Positions 6,467 to 7,040 of a DNA stretch of 7,040 bases are shown piece after piece. The DNA comes from Dehalococcoidia bacterium. Lineage in GTDB: Bacteria; Chloroflexota; Dehalococcoidia; Dehalococcoidales; CSSed11-197. The notes under the pieces are model-generated. The model was not told the DNA's origin, searched no databases, and saw only the letters and a list, made by a program, of their open reading frames with translations. How positions within the stretch are numbered: the stretch's first letter is position 1; the number at the start of each line of letters is the position of its first letter. Where the stretch lies: assembly GCA_003563865.1 (NCBI GenBank), contig PWTP01000053.1, positions 1 through 7,040 on the forward strand, given 5' to 3'. Both the position numbers and the translations under genes were made by a program.

Positions 6467-7040
6467 TTACTTAAAAACTTTCTCCACAGCTGGTATCAAA
6501 GCAATCGGAGCAACAATAATCACATGATCCCCCGGTTCAATCACTGCTTCACCTGGCGGCAAGAAAACTTCATTACCACGAACAACAGCAATTGGTACTA
6601 CTTCATTATGGAATTTGATTTCCTCAAATTTTTTACCGGTTATGGCAGCCGTATTACTGGCTATAAATTCAATCGCTTCCAGCTTTTCACCTTCTAAGAG
6701 GGCAGTGGCAATGGCGCCACCATGTAAAACAAAGCGGGTGATTTCATCTGCCGCAAGCAGAGTAGGTAAAGCAGCCACATCTACCCCAATTGCTTCAGCA
6801 AGTGGAATATAACCGGCGTTGTTGATTACTACCAAAGAGCGTTGAACACCCAGTTTCTTGGCCAGCAGAGCGCTTAAAATATTAAGCTCATCGTTACGAG
6901 TGGTGGCTACATAAGCATCAGCTGAGCCAATTCCAATTTCGGCCAGAAAATCATGGCTGGTACCGCTGCCATTGATTATCTCAACATTTTCAAGGGTCGA
7001 GGCAAGCTCTGCTGCTTGAGCAGAGTCACTTTCGATCAGC
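6467..7040 (-). CDS. trkA: Trk potassium uptake regulatory subunit TrkA (RCK protein), 3' part
   Basis: Partial: the last 190 codons are present and the 5' end is beyond the right edge. TrkA is a cytoplasmic ring-forming protein that binds NAD(H)/ATP-type nucleotides and controls opening of TrkH. The visible part begins inside an RCK N-terminal Rossmann domain just after its glycine-rich loop: LIESD (Glu3/Asp5 near the ribose-binding acidic position), INGSGTS (22-28), ADAYVATTRNDELNIL (40-55), LLAKKLGV (58-65) and INNAGYIPLAEAIGVD (72-87). It then runs through LLAADEITRFV into a TrkA-C domain (about 134-190) with VVRGNEVFLPPGEAVIEPGDHVIIVAP. Whether this is the second half of a two-RCK protein (about 450 aa, E. 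coli style) or a single-RCK protein (about 220 aa, KtrA style) cannot be decided. Pairing with a TrkH-length pore makes either plausible. The true start is not in the window; the TTG at 6835 is an internal leucine codon. The stop is TAA. Confidence 0.92.
   Translation of the reverse strand, partial: LIESDSAQAAELASTLENVEIINGSGTSHDFLAEIGIGSADAYVATTRNDELNILSALLAKKLGVQRSLVVINNAGYIPLAEAIGVDVAALPTLLAADEITRFVLHGGAIATALLEGEKLEAIEFIASNTAAITGKKFEEIKFHNEVVPIAVVRGNEVFLPPGEAVIEPGDHVIIVAPIALIPAVEKVFK

Noticed and set aside
6467..6835. A complete 122-residue TrkA-C protein starting at TTG 6835.
   Set aside because: The frame stays open to the window edge and the upstream 68 codons encode typical RCK Rossmann sequence, so 6835 is internal.
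1..7040. An undescribed system, such as a defence, mobile or secondary-metabolite locus.
   Set aside because: All genes belong to well-known housekeeping or metabolic families and are intact or cut only by the window edge. The gaps are short and explained by promoters.

Overview
The window reads as an ordinary bacterial chromosomal segment of moderate GC, with every recognisable gene on the minus strand and almost no spare DNA. Following transcription (right to left) the order is trkA (3' part only), trkH, alaS, ruvX, tgt and the 5' part of an iron/zinc-type alcohol dehydrogenase. I see no mobile element, CRISPR array, tRNA, rRNA or riboswitch. The lineage cannot be fixed from sequence alone. 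The AlaRS form (a four-cysteine insert after the GPCGPC motif and the DSSHCTFFEMLGNFSIGDYFK variant of motif 2) and the general style of the genes remind me of Dehalococcoidia/Chloroflexota, but that is a low-confidence impression.

Right part (5003-7040): trkA and trkH form a K+ uptake unit. TrkA is the cytoplasmic nucleotide-binding RCK subunit and TrkH the membrane pore; the genes are separated by 6 nt and lie in the same reading frame.

Middle (659-5002): a 91-bp gap carries a good sigma-70-type promoter and a strong Shine-Dalgarno for alaS, which starts with TTG. Then follow ruvX (TTG start, 3 nt after the alaS stop and in the same frame) and tgt (29 nt further). All three act on RNA or translation: alanine charging of tRNA, 16S rRNA maturation (or a Holliday-junction-resolvase-like role) and queuosine-pathway base exchange in tRNA. 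They probably form one transcript. alaS next to the ruvX homologue is a recurring bacterial arrangement.

Left part (1-658): a YqhD/butanol-dehydrogenase-like metal-dependent alcohol dehydrogenase begins 47 nt after tgt. A perfect extended -10 box (TGCTATAAT) lies so close to its ATG that the transcript is predicted to be leaderless.

Nothing here amounts to a new system. The points most worth a second look are the predicted leaderless promoter, the substituted base-recognition residues in TGT, the in-frame single-stop junctions (alaS/ruvX and trkA/trkH), a perfect 18-bp palindrome inside alaS, and the predominance of TAG stop codons.
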